From CBDVBZ01 sp965372355 (GTDB lineage: Bacteria; Krumholzibacteriota; Krumholzibacteriia; WVZY01), in the NCBI GenBank assembly GCA_965372355.1, contig CBDVBZ010000168.1, forward strand, positions 1-6,697: 6,697 nt of DNA, given 5' to 3'. Shown piece by piece: positions 1 through 6,128 of the stretch (positions are counted from its first letter, which is position 1; each line of letters begins with the position of its first letter). A model generated the notes under the pieces. The model ran no database searches, was not told where the DNA came from, and was given only the letters and a program-made list of their open reading frames with translations. A program made the translations under genes and the position numbers.

Positions 1-438
1 GCGCCGTCCCTCGTCGTCCAGCGCCGCGATTCGTACGTTGTTTCCAAGGCGCGACACCTTGAAATTGATGTGACGGGTTTTGTTGGGTCCAGTTGTCGAC
101 ATTTTCTCGACGATGACCAGGACCTCGTTGCCGTCCCATGTGTCGATGACGAGGCTTCCGCGGGCCACATCGAGATCGATGACGCCGCCCTCCTCGAAGT
201 CGATCGCCATGGTGACCGTCTCGCCCTGCTCGTCTACATCGAGTGTGACTTCCTCGGCAGGCTGCGCCTCATCGGAGGCGTGGTCCTGGCCGGCCGTTTG
301 CCCGACCGGTTTGGATTCCACCTCACCGCCAAGGACCGTAGCCGCCGCCAATGAAAAGACGATGACGATCAGGGCCGCCACCTGAAAAAGTCGAAACGCG
401 GAGATTTTCCCAAAACCCGTGAGGTGTAGAGATCTCAT
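1..438 (-). CDS. Secreted DUF4097-like protein, N-terminal part (cut by window edge)
   Basis: The reading frame is open from the ATG pair at 436-441 to the left edge of the window, so the C-terminus is missing. The visible ~146 residues start with a basic stretch and then a hydrophobic segment (about residues 17-38, including the run AALIVIVFSLAAAT), which looks like a signal peptide or N-terminal anchor. A low-complexity acidic linker rich in E, D and Q follows (about 40-75). A beta-rich region then begins with alternating hydrophobic residues (GVIDLDVARGSLVIDTWDG, then EVLVIVEK). The 'G-x-I/L-x-V-x-x-W-x-G-x-x-V-x-V' pattern followed by a K resembles the start of DUF4097 / putative adhesin beta-repeats found in exported bacterial proteins of unknown role. 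GGAGAAGA sits 4 nt before the first ATG but 7 nt before the second, so the second ATG (438) is preferred. Export is well supported; the family call is tentative. Confidence 0.72.
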   Translation of the reverse strand, partial: MRSLHLTGFGKISAFRLFQVAALIVIVFSLAAATVLGGEVESKPVGQTAGQDHASDEAQPAEEVTLDVDEQGETVTMAIDFEEGGVIDLDVARGSLVIDTWDGNEVLVIVEKMSTTGPNKTRHINFKVSRLGNNVRIAALDDEGRR

Positions 439-545
439 CATTCTTCTCCAGACCACGAAGCGCCCCATGGGGGACAACTTCGGCTAGGGGGTATCTGTGA
501 AACGATGAACGTCCGGTTGATGCGGTGCGCTGAGGATGGGGTGTT

Positions 546-676
546 TGCAACCCGGATCGGGATCACTAAGTGTAAAATGTGCTGCCGTTCGGCCGCTGTC
601 AATACGTCTGAGATCCATCGTGCAATTCTGTGGGGCATCATACTTATTAGACCGATCCGGCCCCGTTTTGGTTGCA
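546..676. repeat. Long-range inverted repeat (9-bp core plus 6-bp outer arm)
   Basis: CCGGATCGG at 552-560 is the exact reverse complement of CCGATCCGG at 652-660. Directly outside the left copy, TGCAAC (546-551) pairs with GTTGCA (671-676) across a 10-nt bulge on the right side. The enclosed loop is about 91 nt. GGTTGC recurs once more as GCAACC at 706-711. The geometry could form a structured leader or operator region for the gene on the left. At this GC content a chance 9-mer match is possible, so the role is unknown. Confidence 0.35.
574..602 (-). promoter_or_regulatory. Weak candidate promoter for the DUF4097-like gene
   Basis: On the minus strand a perfect TTGACA (602-597) is followed after 17 nt by CATTTT (579-574), which matches the TATAAT consensus at only 3 of 6 positions. 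If used, it would give a leader of about 125 nt, a length that would include the left arm of the inverted repeat. The -35 is good and the -10 is poor, so this is only a candidate. Confidence 0.2.
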
Positions 677-716
677 CACTATCTCACCGGCGAGTCGTTT
701 TTGCCGCAACCTAAAG

Positions 717-752
717 AGAGGCGCCCGGTGGCCAGGACCACCAAACGCCTCT
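717..752 (-). terminator. Candidate terminator hairpin downstream of the VOR operon
   Basis: AGAGGCG (717-723) pairs with CGCCTCT (746-752). Inside it, GGTGG (727-731) pairs with CCACC (738-742) around a 6-nt loop, with a 3x3 internal loop (CCC against AAA) between the two stems. It lies 55 nt past the stop codon of the beta-gamma gene. On the minus strand the stem is followed by CTTTAGG, so there is only a short T run. This could be an imperfect intrinsic terminator or a 3'-end stabilising hairpin. Confidence 0.45.
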
Positions 753-806
753 TAACTGATAACCAGCTTTACAGCAATAGCTTAGAACACTCAGCGCGAG
801 CGCGGG

Positions 807-2243
807 CTATTGTTCGATCTCGGTGATATTCTCCTTCACCGCTTTGACACCCCAGCGAAACGCCTCTTCGTTGAGGGGGATCATCGCGCACTTGTGCTTG
901 AGGCTCACACGCAGGGCGGTGAGAAACGAATCCTCATCGAGGATCTTCGTCGCCTCCTGAAGCGCGCCCAGGGCAACCACGTTCTTCACTACCCGGGTGC
1001 CGAGATTCTGAGCAATGGCTCCGCAGGGCACTGGAACCACCCTGACGCCGGGGGCGAACTCGGGCACCTCGGTGATCACGCTCGAATCGTAGATGACGAC
1101 CCCGTTTTCCTTCACCGCAGGGCCGAACTTCGCCAGACTCGGCGCGTTGAACGCCAGGAGGACGAGCGGTTTGGCCGCGGCGGGTGACAGGACCTCTTCA
1201 CGCGCCACGTGAACATCCGCGTAGGACGTGCCTCCACGCGATTCCGGCCCGTAACTCGGGATGTGCGTAGCGTCATAACCTTCCGTGATAGCGGCTTTGG
1301 TGATCAAGAGGGCGGCGGTCTGCGCTCCGTCGCCACCCGACCCGGCGACCTTGACCGACACATCGTCGGGGTCGAGATGCGTTGGGAAACCCTTCGTAAA
1401 CGTCGGCATCTCATCCCTCTCCGCCTCGAGGATATCCAGCATCTTTTCCGGGTCGAACTCGGGTTTTTCCGGGTGGAACCACGGGTCTTCATCCACGTCC
1501 TTGAAGACCCCCAGCGGAAACACGGGAACGACCTCATCGCGCACGTGTTCCTCGGATTTGATGGGCGAGAGGCCCCAGTGCGTGGGGCACTCGGCGAGGA
1601 TCTCGACGATGCCGAATCCGCGGCCATCGATCTGGAGCTGGAGAACCTTCTTGATTGCCTTCTGGGTCGCCTTGCGTGTTTTCTGGTCGTACAGCGCCGT
1701 ACGCTCCACATACACGGGTCCGTCCAGGCTCGCCATCATCTCGGCAACATGGAGCGGCGGGCCCTGCATCCTTTCCCTTCCCATCGGGGTCGTGCTGGAT
1801 CGCTGGCCCATCAGTGTGGTGGGCGCCATCTGTCCACCCGTCATCCCATAGATCCCGTTGTTGACAAAGATGACGCTGATCGGCACACCGAGCTGAGCCG
1901 CGTGCATGATCTCCGCGAGACCGATCGAGGCCAGATCGCCGTCTCCCTGGTAGCTGACCACGATCGAATCGGGGTTGGCGAACTTGTGACCGAGAGCCAC
2001 CGCCGGCGCCCGGCCGTGGGCCGCCTGTGTGTTTCCCGTATCGAAGTAGTAGTAGAGAAACACGGCGCAACCCACCGGGGATATCATGATCGTTCGATCC
2101 TGTATCCCCAGGCTGTTGATCGCCTCGGCGAGGTACTTGTGGATCAGCCCGTGACCGCACCCGGGGCAGTAGTGCGTCGCCGCACCTTTTAACCCCTTGC
2201 CGTGGGCGTGCCTGTCAAAATGCTCAAAGAACGCGTTTGCCAT
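807..2243 (-). CDS. VOR-type 2-oxoacid:ferredoxin oxidoreductase, fused beta (TPP) and gamma subunits
   Basis: This 478-residue protein is the catalytic thiamine-diphosphate half plus the gamma half of a 2-oxoacid:ferredoxin oxidoreductase, a cytoplasmic enzyme that converts a 2-oxoacid and CoA to acyl-CoA, CO2 and reduced ferredoxin. The beta domain (about 15-250) shows HYCPGCGHG (24-32), the conserved PVGC (56-59), the TPP/Mg motif GDGDLA (100-105) and NNGIYGMTGGQMAPTT (128-143), which are typical of VorA-like beta subunits. A charged Pro/Glu-rich linker (about 230-295) leads to a gamma domain with GSGGDGAQ (301-308) and PSYGPESRGG (329-338). Both halves are close to full length for stand-alone subunits (~250 and ~180 residues). 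The start ATG follows GGAGG with 6 nt spacing, inside the end of the upstream delta-alpha gene, with a 20-nt overlap, so translation is probably coupled. Substrate (branched-chain versus other 2-oxoacids) is inferred from family resemblance only. Confidence 0.93.
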   Translation of the reverse strand: MANAFFEHFDRHAHGKGLKGAATHYCPGCGHGLIHKYLAEAINSLGIQDRTIMISPVGCAVFLYYYFDTGNTQAAHGRAPAVALGHKFANPDSIVVSYQGDGDLASIGLAEIMHAAQLGVPISVIFVNNGIYGMTGGQMAPTTLMGQRSSTTPMGRERMQGPPLHVAEMMASLDGPVYVERTALYDQKTRKATQKAIKKVLQLQIDGRGFGIVEILAECPTHWGLSPIKSEEHVRDEVVPVFPLGVFKDVDEDPWFHPEKPEFDPEKMLDILEAERDEMPTFTKGFPTHLDPDDVSVKVAGSGGDGAQTAALLITKAAITEGYDATHIPSYGPESRGGTSYADVHVAREEVLSPAAAKPLVLLAFNAPSLAKFGPAVKENGVVIYDSSVITEVPEFAPGVRVVPVPCGAIAQNLGTRVVKNVVALGALQEATKILDEDSFLTALRVSLKHKCAMIPLNEEAFRWGVKAVKENITEIEQ

Positions 2244-3624
2244 CGCCCACCTCCACTAGTTCGCGGATCTTCTTAGTAATCTCGTGCTCTTCCGGAAGAT
2301 TGCCACCCATGCGCCGCACGTGATGAAACTCGACGCCATGGATGTCTTTGAGACTCAGTGCGAGCCGGATCTCGTCCTCGAGCTGTCCGGCGCTCGCCTC
2401 CACAACCACTAGCCGCTTGGCGTGATTGAGGAGCGGTGCCAGAGCGTCAATTGGGAAGGGCCAAAGCGTGACCGGCTGAAACAACCCAACCGCTACTCCC
2501 TCTTTTCTGAGCCGATCGACGGCGCCCTTGGCCATGCGAGCCGGTGTGTTGCACGAGACCACGAGGATCTCTGCATCGTCGGTCTTGAACAGGTTGGCCC
2601 GTTGCTCTTTCTTGGTCATCAGAGCGTACTTCTCGTTGATCTTCTCGTTGTGCGCCTCGAGCTCGTCGTAATCCTGGAAGATCGAACTGATCAGGTTGTC
2701 CTTGTGGTCCGCGTCACCGTACACGGCCCAGTCCGGCAGCCCCGGCTCGATCATGTGATCGGGCAGCGCCACCTTGCCCGTAATCTGACCCATGTAGCCA
2801 TCCGCCGCGATGATCACCGGGTTGCGATACTTGAACGTGAGCTCGAACGCTTTCATCGAGAAGTCCAGCATCTCCTGAGGTGTCGTCGGCGACAGCACGA
2901 TCGCGTGCGTGTTGCCATGCCCCAGACCCCGGCACACGAGTTTGACATCGGATTGCTCGGGTCCGATATACCCCAGCCCCGGCCCGGGTCTCATGACATT
3001 GACGAAGACTCCGGGGAGCTCGGCGCCAATCATGTAGGAGATACCTTCGAGCATCAGGCTGAACCCGGGTGAGCTCGTAAACGTCATCGACGGTTTGCCG
3101 GCGGCGCCACAACCGTAGATGTGGTTGACCGTGGCAACCTCGCTCACCGCCTGGAGAAAGATGCCGTGGATTTTGGGGAGGAGCTTTGCCATGAGCTCTG
3201 CACCCTCGGTCGACGGCGTGATCGGATAACCGAAGACGTGACGGCAACCCGCCAGAAGCGCCCCAACCGCGGCCGCGTAGTTGCCTTTGAGGACCAACGG
3301 TTCAGCCCTGGGCAGCGGCATTCGGCGGGGTGGAACAGTTTTGGGTTTCTTCTTCTCGCGTGGTCGCTCGCCGTAAAGCTTCGCCGGATCCTCGAGGACA
3401 TACCCCGTGTTGGACAACCCATACGGCTCGGGACACGCGGAGATACACAACCCGCAATGGTTGCAGATATCATAGTCGATAATGATCGGGATGTAGCCCG
3501 ACGCTTGATTGATTTCGGTACCCAACGAGATCGCATGCTTTGGACATGCCTCGATGCAACGTCCACAACCTTTGCAGAGCTCGGGGAGAACGACTAGTGG
3601 TGGTTTTTCTTTGGTTTTTCCCAT
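2224..3624 (-). CDS. VOR-type 2-oxoacid:ferredoxin oxidoreductase, fused ferredoxin (delta) and alpha subunits
   Basis: First gene of the two-gene operon, 466 residues. Residues 1-70 form a 2x[4Fe-4S] ferredoxin domain with two clusters of cysteines: C17, C20, C23, C27 followed by P28, and C54, C57, C60, C64 followed by P65. A basic, Pro-rich linker (about 85-107) leads to a full-length alpha subunit of about 355 residues. Its signatures are GYPITPS (132-138) in the pyrimidine-binding domain, then RPGPGLG, GLGHG and KYRNPVI, which match VorB (3-methyl-2-oxobutanoate oxidoreductase alpha) better than pyruvate or 2-oxoglutarate enzymes, which usually carry other residues at the RxGP position. 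The C-terminal transketolase-like domain follows (VVEASAGQLEDEIR). It passes electrons from the TPP centre of the partner beta-gamma protein to external ferredoxin. The ATG is preceded by AGGT 5 nt upstream, a moderate ribosome binding site. VOR identity is by family resemblance, and substrate range is unproven. Confidence 0.93.
   Translation of the reverse strand: MGKTKEKPPLVVLPELCKGCGRCIEACPKHAISLGTEINQASGYIPIIIDYDICNHCGLCISACPEPYGLSNTGYVLEDPAKLYGERPREKKKPKTVPPRRMPLPRAEPLVLKGNYAAAVGALLAGCRHVFGYPITPSTEGAELMAKLLPKIHGIFLQAVSEVATVNHIYGCGAAGKPSMTFTSSPGFSLMLEGISYMIGAELPGVFVNVMRPGPGLGYIGPEQSDVKLVCRGLGHGNTHAIVLSPTTPQEMLDFSMKAFELTFKYRNPVIIAADGYMGQITGKVALPDHMIEPGLPDWAVYGDADHKDNLISSIFQDYDELEAHNEKINEKYALMTKKEQRANLFKTDDAEILVVSCNTPARMAKGAVDRLRKEGVAVGLFQPVTLWPFPIDALAPLLNHAKRLVVVEASAGQLEDEIRLALSLKDIHGVEFHHVRRMGGNLPEEHEITKKIRELVEVGDGKRVL
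2248..2254 (-). promoter_or_regulatory. Ribosome binding site of beta-gamma gene inside delta-alpha coding sequence
   Basis: GGAGGTG on the minus strand is a strong Shine-Dalgarno match whose GGAGG core lies 6 nt before the beta-gamma ATG. It sits within the last codons of the delta-alpha gene, 22-30 nt before its stop. This fixes the downstream start and favours translational coupling that would keep the two subunits near 1:1. Confidence 0.7.
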
Positions 3625-3634
3625 AACTTACCTG

Positions 3635-3720
3635 CTATCGATAGTGAACAAGAATGGTTGTTACGTGCTGCTAGTATACTAACTGAGAACCGGTCGTTTT
3701 GGCGCTTGATTTTTGTCAAG
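3635..3720 (-). promoter_or_regulatory. Control region of the VOR operon with three short palindromes
   Basis: Within 11-96 nt upstream of the delta-alpha start are CTATCGATAG (3635-3644), a perfect 10-bp palindrome near the ribosome binding site; TAGTATACTA (3672-3681), a perfect 10-bp palindrome that contains a -10-like TATACT (5 of 6 consensus); and CTTGA-N6-TCAAG (3705-3720), which on the minus strand starts with TTGACA. The TTGACA is 35 nt from TATACT, too far to pair as -35/-10, and nothing at 16-18 nt from TATACT looks like a -35. The clustered palindromes suggest an operator or activator site, but no regulator can be named. Confidence 0.35.
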
Positions 3721-3808
3721 TTCAACTTTTCACAAGCACGGTTTTGTCGGGTTCTTAACGGTTAGATCGATGGCCGGTACAAACGCTTCATACTGCCGAT
3801 CGCAAGCA

Positions 3809-4204
3809 TCATCCAGAGGTCGCGTACAAGCGAATTTTCGGAGGCTCCACGATGTGCTTTTTGACCGAACATAGATCGGCCGCTCGTACAACCGCCTTTA
3901 CGTACTTCCTCGGAAAACTATCGGGCAAGCGGATCTCGATGTTCATCGACGTAATCATCCTGGTCTTCTCGTCCCGTTCCCAGTTCATCAGAAGATCTAT
4001 GTCGTCGATGGGGATGTCTCTCCTCTGACAGAACTCGTAGACATAGTAACCCGCGCACGTCGCGATCGAAGAGAGAAACAAGTCGAACGGCGCCGGTGCA
4101 CTCGCGTCACCACCGTCGTCTGCGGTCTGGTCCGTCGTGATCGTGTACTTGTCGGTGATTGCTGACACTTTCTTGCCACCCGAGTGTCGCACGGTTATGT
4201 CCAC
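3809..4204 (-). CDS. OsmC-family protein (small, YhfA-like)
   Basis: The 131-residue form is read from a GTG at 4204. OsmC/Ohr-family proteins are small cytoplasmic thiol-dependent proteins; some reduce organic hydroperoxides, but many members have no proven substrate. The sequence shows the family N-terminus GGKKV then ITTDQ, the segment SAPAPFDLFLSSIATCAGYY with the first conserved cysteine (C50), and a second conserved cysteine in DLCSVKKH (C112). Spacing between the two is typical of the family. The frame stays open up to another GTG at 4369, but the extra 55 residues look unrelated to the family, would overlap the start of the + strand peptidase gene, and have no well-spaced ribosome binding site. 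The 4204 GTG is preceded by AAGGGGG at suitable spacing. A -10-like site at 4286-4294 also falls inside the longer version. Both points favour the short form. Exact function is not established. Confidence 0.85.
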   Translation of the reverse strand: MDITVRHSGGKKVSAITDKYTITTDQTADDGGDASAPAPFDLFLSSIATCAGYYVYEFCQRRDIPIDDIDLLMNWERDEKTRMITSMNIEIRLPDSFPRKYVKAVVRAADLCSVKKHIVEPPKIRLYATSG

Positions 4205-4285
4205 TAAATCCGCCCCCTTGTTGGCCTTGAGTGACTGTGCTACTATTCTCGCCGCGACCTCAGAATATCGATCTTGCGCTTCCCC

Positions 4286-4294
4286 ACTATAACA
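4286..4294. promoter_or_regulatory. Candidate shared -10 region between the OsmC and M23 genes
   Basis: The stretch ACTATAACA reads TGTTATAGT on the minus strand, an extended -10 (TG-N-TATAGT). On the plus strand it contains TATAAC. Each hexamer matches TATAAT at 5 of 6 positions. It lies between the divergent OsmC (short start, 4204) and M23 peptidase (4341) genes. No good -35 was found on either side, so this is a modest candidate for one or two back-to-back promoters. Confidence 0.3.
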
Positions 4295-4340
4295 TGCCGA
4301 GATCGGCTTTCCCAGTTGTTGTGTACCCCGATGGTGCGAG

Positions 4341-5243
4341 ATGACCTTACTCGTTGTTGCGATACTCACGCCCCTTGTCCCGTCCGCCGCGCTCTATTTT
4401 TTTGCGCGCTCCCGACCCACCGGCAGACTCGAGTGGTTTCTCAACTTCATTATCACGGGTGCTGTGATCGAGATCTTTCACGTTATCGGTGCATGGGTCT
4501 TTCTGAGTTACTACCTCCGATATGCGTTTCTCGTCGTTTTTCTCGTGGTCGCTCTCGCGCAGTTTGGCAGACTGCGGCGGGGGCTCCAGAAATCACGAGA
4601 CGGCGCACGCCGCCGGATCTTCACACGGACGGCCGGCGCACTCATCACCGTTTGGATTGCGGTGCTCGCTTACATGGGCCACATGGCTTCCGCGGACACC
4701 GTCGATTTGTTTTTTCCGCTGGCAGGTGGAAAATACTGCGTCATCCAGGGTGGTAGTAATTTCGTCACCAATCCGTTTCACAACTTCGTCGACTCGGAGC
4801 ACTCGCTCGATTTCGTCAAGATCAACCGCATCGGCAACCGGGCGCGCGGAATCGTGCCCCGGGATGTTCGCGCATATGAGATCTTTGGTGAAATGGTCTA
4901 CAGTCCGTGCAATGGCGTCGTCACTGCCGCCGTCGATACGGTGCCCGACAATGTCCCACCCAGGGCGAACGCAATAGAACCGCTCGGCAACCACGTCATG
5001 ATTGTCGACAACGGCACACAGATCATACTTGGCCACCTGATGAAGGGGAGCGTCGGTGTATCGCCCGGAGATTCCGTGACGAGCGGTGACCCGATTGGAC
5101 GCGTGGGAAACTCGGGCTATTCCAACGAGCCCCACCTGCACGTGCAGGCACTTCGCATACACCGCCCGGGCGACCTCGCCAAACCGGTGGCGATAACGTT
5201 TGAGGGACGGTACGTCGCCATCAACGACATCGTTACACGGTGA
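4341..5243 (+). CDS. Membrane-anchored M23 (LytM-type) family peptidase
   Basis: This 300-residue protein is the only plus-strand gene here. About four hydrophobic segments (residues 2-21, 32-55, 61-75 and 98-115) form an N-terminal membrane region. A C-terminal domain with M23 peptidase features follows (about 120-300): EHSLDFV (H154, D157), YSPCNGVV (187-194), GNHVMIVDNG (216-225), GHL (231-233), GDPIGRVGNSG (249-259) and the zinc-binding HLH (265-267). M23 enzymes cut peptidoglycan peptides, and the domain is expected to face the periplasm or outside. The first zinc motif is HxxD rather than the usual HxxxD; it best resembles the family branch with an 'xYALDxVK' motif, so the zinc site may be unusual or reduced. 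The ATG is the only in-frame ATG near the start, and a stop at 4290 closes the frame upstream; no strong ribosome binding site was seen. The gene converges on the minus-strand membrane protein with a 6-nt gap. Confidence 0.82.
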   Translation: MTLLVVAILTPLVPSAALYFFARSRPTGRLEWFLNFIITGAVIEIFHVIGAWVFLSYYLRYAFLVVFLVVALAQFGRLRRGLQKSRDGARRRIFTRTAGALITVWIAVLAYMGHMASADTVDLFFPLAGGKYCVIQGGSNFVTNPFHNFVDSEHSLDFVKINRIGNRARGIVPRDVRAYEIFGEMVYSPCNGVVTAAVDTVPDNVPPRANAIEPLGNHVMIVDNGTQIILGHLMKGSVGVSPGDSVTSGDPIGRVGNSGYSNEPHLHVQALRIHRPGDLAKPVAITFEGRYVAINDIVTR

Positions 5244-5249
5244 TCCCGC

Positions 5250-5900
5250 TTATACAGGTTCTTCGCTTACCGGACCCTCGACGACCGGGTTCTGCAAATG
5301 CCTGAACATATACGCGCAGGCGAGGTGAGACATCGGCACCGTAACCAGGACACCCACAAAAAGAGCGAGCAGCCCGAGGATGTTGACTCCGATCAATAGG
5401 ACACCAAACAGAAAGAGATCCATACGCACACCCTCGGTCAGATCCGAGCTTCTCTTGAGCGCCTCGATCGGCCCGACCTCCTCGTCAACAATGAAATAGC
5501 CATAATAACCAAACCGAACAGCCAGATAGATGCCCGGCACGATCAAGAATACGAGCCCCACCGCAACCATCAGCCCGTAGAGAATCGTCGCCGCGATGTA
5601 GTTAAAGACCAGCGGCGCCCGGTTGAAGAGGTCCGTGAATTCGGGCATCCGGCCGTCCTTGAACGCGAGCATGATCGCAATGAGACCCAGCTCGATAACG
5701 GCGTTGATGAGCATCGCAATGACGTTGATGACAAAACCGAAATAGCCGTATTCTACCGGACCGTAGTTGTCCGCGATCTCCAATACGCTGTTGATCAGCG
5801 CCACCGCAATCGTCACTCCGACGAGAAACAGAACGTTGTTGCGGAAGGTCTCCCAGCCAAACGTCAACGCACCGCTAATAGGAACGTCTTTCTTGATCAT
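5250..5900 (-). CDS. Polytopic membrane protein, DUF975/UPF0259-like
   Basis: An integral membrane protein of about 216 residues with roughly four to six transmembrane segments (around 25-45, 55-82, 100-140 and 164-200 from the upstream ATG). A central motif, IVPGIYLAVRFGYYGYFIVDE, then EALKRSSDLTEG, resembles the 'P-G-I-Y-L ... A-L-K-R-S ... L-T-x-G' core of DUF975, UPF0259 (YciC) and glycerophosphodiester-phosphodiesterase membrane-domain proteins. These are poorly characterised inner-membrane proteins, so no function is assigned. There are two in-frame ATGs, at 5906 and 5900. GGGGGAGGA abuts the first and lies 7 nt from the second, so 5900 is preferred. The start overlaps the 3' end of a truncated metallophosphoesterase ORF in another frame, which may affect its translation. 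The C-terminal tail is acidic (VEGPVSEEPV). Confidence 0.8.
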   Translation of the reverse strand: MIKKDVPISGALTFGWETFRNNVLFLVGVTIAVALINSVLEIADNYGPVEYGYFGFVINVIAMLINAVIELGLIAIMLAFKDGRMPEFTDLFNRAPLVFNYIAATILYGLMVAVGLVFLIVPGIYLAVRFGYYGYFIVDEEVGPIEALKRSSDLTEGVRMDLFLFGVLLIGVNILGLLALFVGVLVTVPMSHLACAYMFRHLQNPVVEGPVSEEPV

Positions 5901-6012
5901 TCTCATTCCTCCCCCAAAAAGAGTTCAGTGCCTCGACGCCGTCGAGGCTTGACAGGGCGGAGCGAAGCTTGGGGATGTTGTCGTGTATGTCTGAAATTAT
6001 CGCAACGCGCAT
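5875..6012 (-). pseudogene. Metallophosphoesterase N-terminal remnant (45 codons)
   Basis: An ATG at 6012, with AAGGA 7 nt upstream, opens a 45-codon frame that begins MRVAIISDIHDNIPKL. This is a close match to the N-terminus of metallophosphoesterases of the YfcE/MJ0936 type, including the first metal-binding motif D-x-H (D8, H10). Such enzymes normally run to 150-250 residues and continue with GD and GNHD motifs. Here, after about residue 29 (LDGVEAL), the frame turns into NSFWGRNENDQ and stops at 5875, inside the membrane protein gene; the downstream DNA instead encodes the leader and start of that gene. No other frame in the following sequence carries the missing motifs, which points to a deletion rather than a frameshift. 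It keeps a promoter-like region, so it may now act as a leader ORF. A chance ORF is unlikely given the motif, but catalytic activity is not expected. Confidence 0.65.
5930..5948. repeat. 8-bp inverted repeat with 3-nt loop near the fusion point
   Basis: GCCTCGAC (5930-5937) and GTCGAGGC (5941-5948) form a perfect 8-bp stem with a 3-nt loop. It lies inside the metallophosphoesterase remnant (codons for SLDGVEA), 30 nt before the membrane protein's first ATG. On the minus strand TTTTT follows 9 nt after the stem, too far for a standard terminator. It may be coding coincidence or an RNA structure in front of the membrane protein gene. Confidence 0.4.
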
Positions 6013-6031
6013 GGTCTGTTCCTTCGTTTCT

Positions 6032-6061
6032 ACTATACCCAAACGCCCGGATTCTATTCAA
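6032..6061 (-). promoter_or_regulatory. Candidate promoter for the remnant ORF and membrane protein gene
   Basis: On the minus strand TTGAAT (6061-6056) is followed after 18 nt by TATAGT (6037-6032), matching the -35 and -10 consensus at 4 and 5 of 6 positions. A start near 6025 would give a short leader of about 13 nt before the remnant ATG at 6012. It is the best promoter-like pair in the window and would serve both the remnant ORF and the membrane protein gene. Confidence 0.5.
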
Positions 6062-6128
6062 GAGCGAGCGAGGGCTGGTCGCGAGGACCTGAGCCAGAGG
6101 ACGGCATCGTTCCTCCGCCCAAAGCGAC

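Larger units (their letters stand above)
439..806. other. Gene-free stretch between the VOR operon and the DUF4097-like gene
   Basis: This stretch of about 368 bases holds no coding region I can support. The short open frames on both strands translate into Arg/Cys/Ser-rich sequence without family motifs, and no good ribosome binding site precedes them. It should contain the 3' end signals of the VOR operon and the promoter of the gene ending at position 1. A candidate hairpin at 717-752, a long-range inverted repeat at 546-676 and a weak promoter-like pair at 574-602 are listed separately. Confidence 0.6.

Noticed and set aside
505..714. Open frame of 69 codons on the plus strand in the intergenic stretch, and a 79-codon one on the minus strand (438-677)
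   Set aside because: Both are Cys/Arg/Ser-rich with no motif, no good ribosome binding site, and they overlap each other; they are probably chance frames.
1209..2192. Long plus-strand frame (327 codons) opposite the beta-gamma gene
   Set aside because: It is His/Arg/Val-rich antisense shadow of a strongly supported gene, a common effect of GC-biased codon use on the other strand.
4205..4369. N-terminal extension of the OsmC gene to a GTG at 4369
   Set aside because: The extra 55 residues lack family similarity, overlap the divergent peptidase gene, contain a -10-like site, and the 4369 GTG has no well-spaced ribosome binding site.
6060..6100. Hairpin GGC..GGTC-N5-GACC..GCC after the ABC ATPase gene as terminator
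   Set aside because: The stem is short and interrupted and no T run follows on the minus strand.
6054..6107. 17-codon frame after GGAGG (starts MPSSGSGP)
   Set aside because: It has a fair ribosome binding site but is very short, Ser/Pro-rich and without recognisable family sequence; it may be a remnant start but cannot be supported as a gene.
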